Shown one piece after another: positions 63,670-64,000 of a stretch of 64,000 nt of DNA (the first letter of the stretch is position 1; the number at the start of each line of letters is the position of its first letter). The position numbers were made by a program, and so were the translations under genes. The notes under the pieces were generated by a model. The model did no database searches. It was not told where the DNA came from and saw nothing but the letters and a program-made list of their open reading frames with translations. This DNA comes from Luteolibacter rhizosphaerae (GTDB taxonomy: Bacteria; Verrucomicrobiota; Verrucomicrobiia; Verrucomicrobiales; Akkermansiaceae). The stretch covers positions 124,001 through 188,000 of the forward strand of contig NZ_JAPDDR010000009.1 of assembly GCF_025950095.1 (NCBI RefSeq), given 5' to 3'.

Positions 63670-64000
63670 TCAGAGCAATCCCCGCCTGTGGAAGTCGAAG
63701 CGGTTGATCGGCCACGATTGGCGGATCATCTCGAAGGCGAACTTGAAAATGCAGACCTCCCACGCGTCATCCACGCCCTCGATCACGGCACGGGCCGGAT
63801 TCCCGACGCGACGCGCTTCTTCCAAAACGCGCTCGCGAACCACATCCATCGAGTCATGGATGATCTCCTCCTGGACCCGACCGCTGCGGAAGCGGAACCC
63901 GTAGCGCAGGAAAGCGAGATCCTTGCCCTCCTCCTTCCACTTCTCGATCACGGCATCCATCCGCTCCCGGGCCTTGTCGCCGAATCCTTCCAGCTCGATC
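63670..64000 (-). CDS. Unknown protein, 5' end outside window
   Basis: At least 109 residues; the frame is still open at the window edge, so the true start may lie beyond 64000 (an internal ATG is at 63960). The visible part is soluble and charged (DAVIEKWKEEGKD, REEIIHDSMD-like QEEIIHDSMDVV) and ends with RFDFHRRGLL. No family is recognised. It is 16 bases before the LysM gene and probably in its operon. Confidence 0.55.
   Translation of the reverse strand, partial: IELEGFGDKARERMDAVIEKWKEEGKDLAFLRYGFRFRSGRVQEEIIHDSMDVVRERVLEEARRVGNPARAVIEGVDDAWEVCIFKFAFEMIRQSWPINRFDFHRRGLL

Overview
The window is a GC-rich, gene-dense bacterial chromosome segment with no rRNA, tRNA, insertion sequence, prophage or CRISPR array that I could recognise. 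The gene set points to the phylum Verrucomicrobiota, probably a Luteolibacter/Haloferula-like member of the Verrucomicrobiaceae. This is inference from several features: a protein kinase fused to a SUMF1-type domain next to an ECF sigma factor, an iduronate-2-sulfatase-like sulfatase, large modular secreted proteins with Ca-binding DPDRDG-type repeats, the carboxyspermidine route to spermidine, and a type II secretion pseudopilin cluster.

Layout. 1-7 kb: 3' part of a PhoD-like phosphatase, transaldolase, a SpoU-like methyltransferase, a secreted HELVH metallopeptidase, a structured intergenic region, and glutamine-dependent NAD synthetase. 7-15 kb: a membrane TPR/beta-helix protein, a lipoprotein, purC, a secreted endonuclease/phosphatase-fold protein, and a large SPFH (flotillin-like) protein. 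The SPFH gene is preceded by a 430-base leader carrying the hallmarks of a ydaO/yuaA (c-di-AMP) riboswitch. 15-20 kb: an ECF sigma factor, Ser/Thr kinase and OsmC operon, divergent from an unrecognised coiled-coil gene pair. 20-31 kb: DEAD-box helicase, ruvC, lipB, folB, a small multidrug-resistance/EamA-like protein, a MobA protein with a ThiS-like tail, a methyltransferase, Mrp, a frameshifted small lipoprotein, a sulfatase, a WA-DP repeat protein and a YlbF-like protein. 31-35 kb: hydrolase, di-haem peroxidase, TPR protein. 35-43 kb (minus strand): type II secretion-like cluster G-H-I-J-K-L-M-x-D. 43-57 kb: carboxyspermidine dehydrogenase, a GH32 glycosidase, a lactate/malate dehydrogenase-family enzyme, carboxyspermidine decarboxylase, two tandem membrane paralogues, a VanZ-like protein, a VirJ-MprF fusion and arginine decarboxylase. 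57-64 kb: an HtrA protease and its catalytically broken paralogue, a DHQ-synthase-like cyclase, a NUDIX hydrolase, accA, a LysM protein and a gene cut by the window edge.

How the genes work together. The three polyamine genes (speA, carboxyspermidine dehydrogenase, carboxyspermidine decarboxylase) give most of a route from arginine to spermidine; the agmatine-to-putrescine step is not here. The G-to-D cluster should build a pseudopilus and secretin, with its ATPase and inner-membrane platform encoded elsewhere. Sigma factor and kinase overlap and are probably one signalling unit.

Most interesting items: (1) a single protein joining a periplasmic VirJ/AcvB-type lipid-aminoacyl hydrolase domain to an MprF-type aminoacyl-phosphatidylglycerol synthase, with a topology that makes sense; (2) the c-di-AMP riboswitch in front of an SPFH gene; (3) the HtrA/pseudo-HtrA pair; (4) a structured, terminator-ended region before nadE; (5) a recurring promoter layout that places the predicted transcription start at the start codon in seven genes. 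All calls come from reading the sequence; no database search was run.
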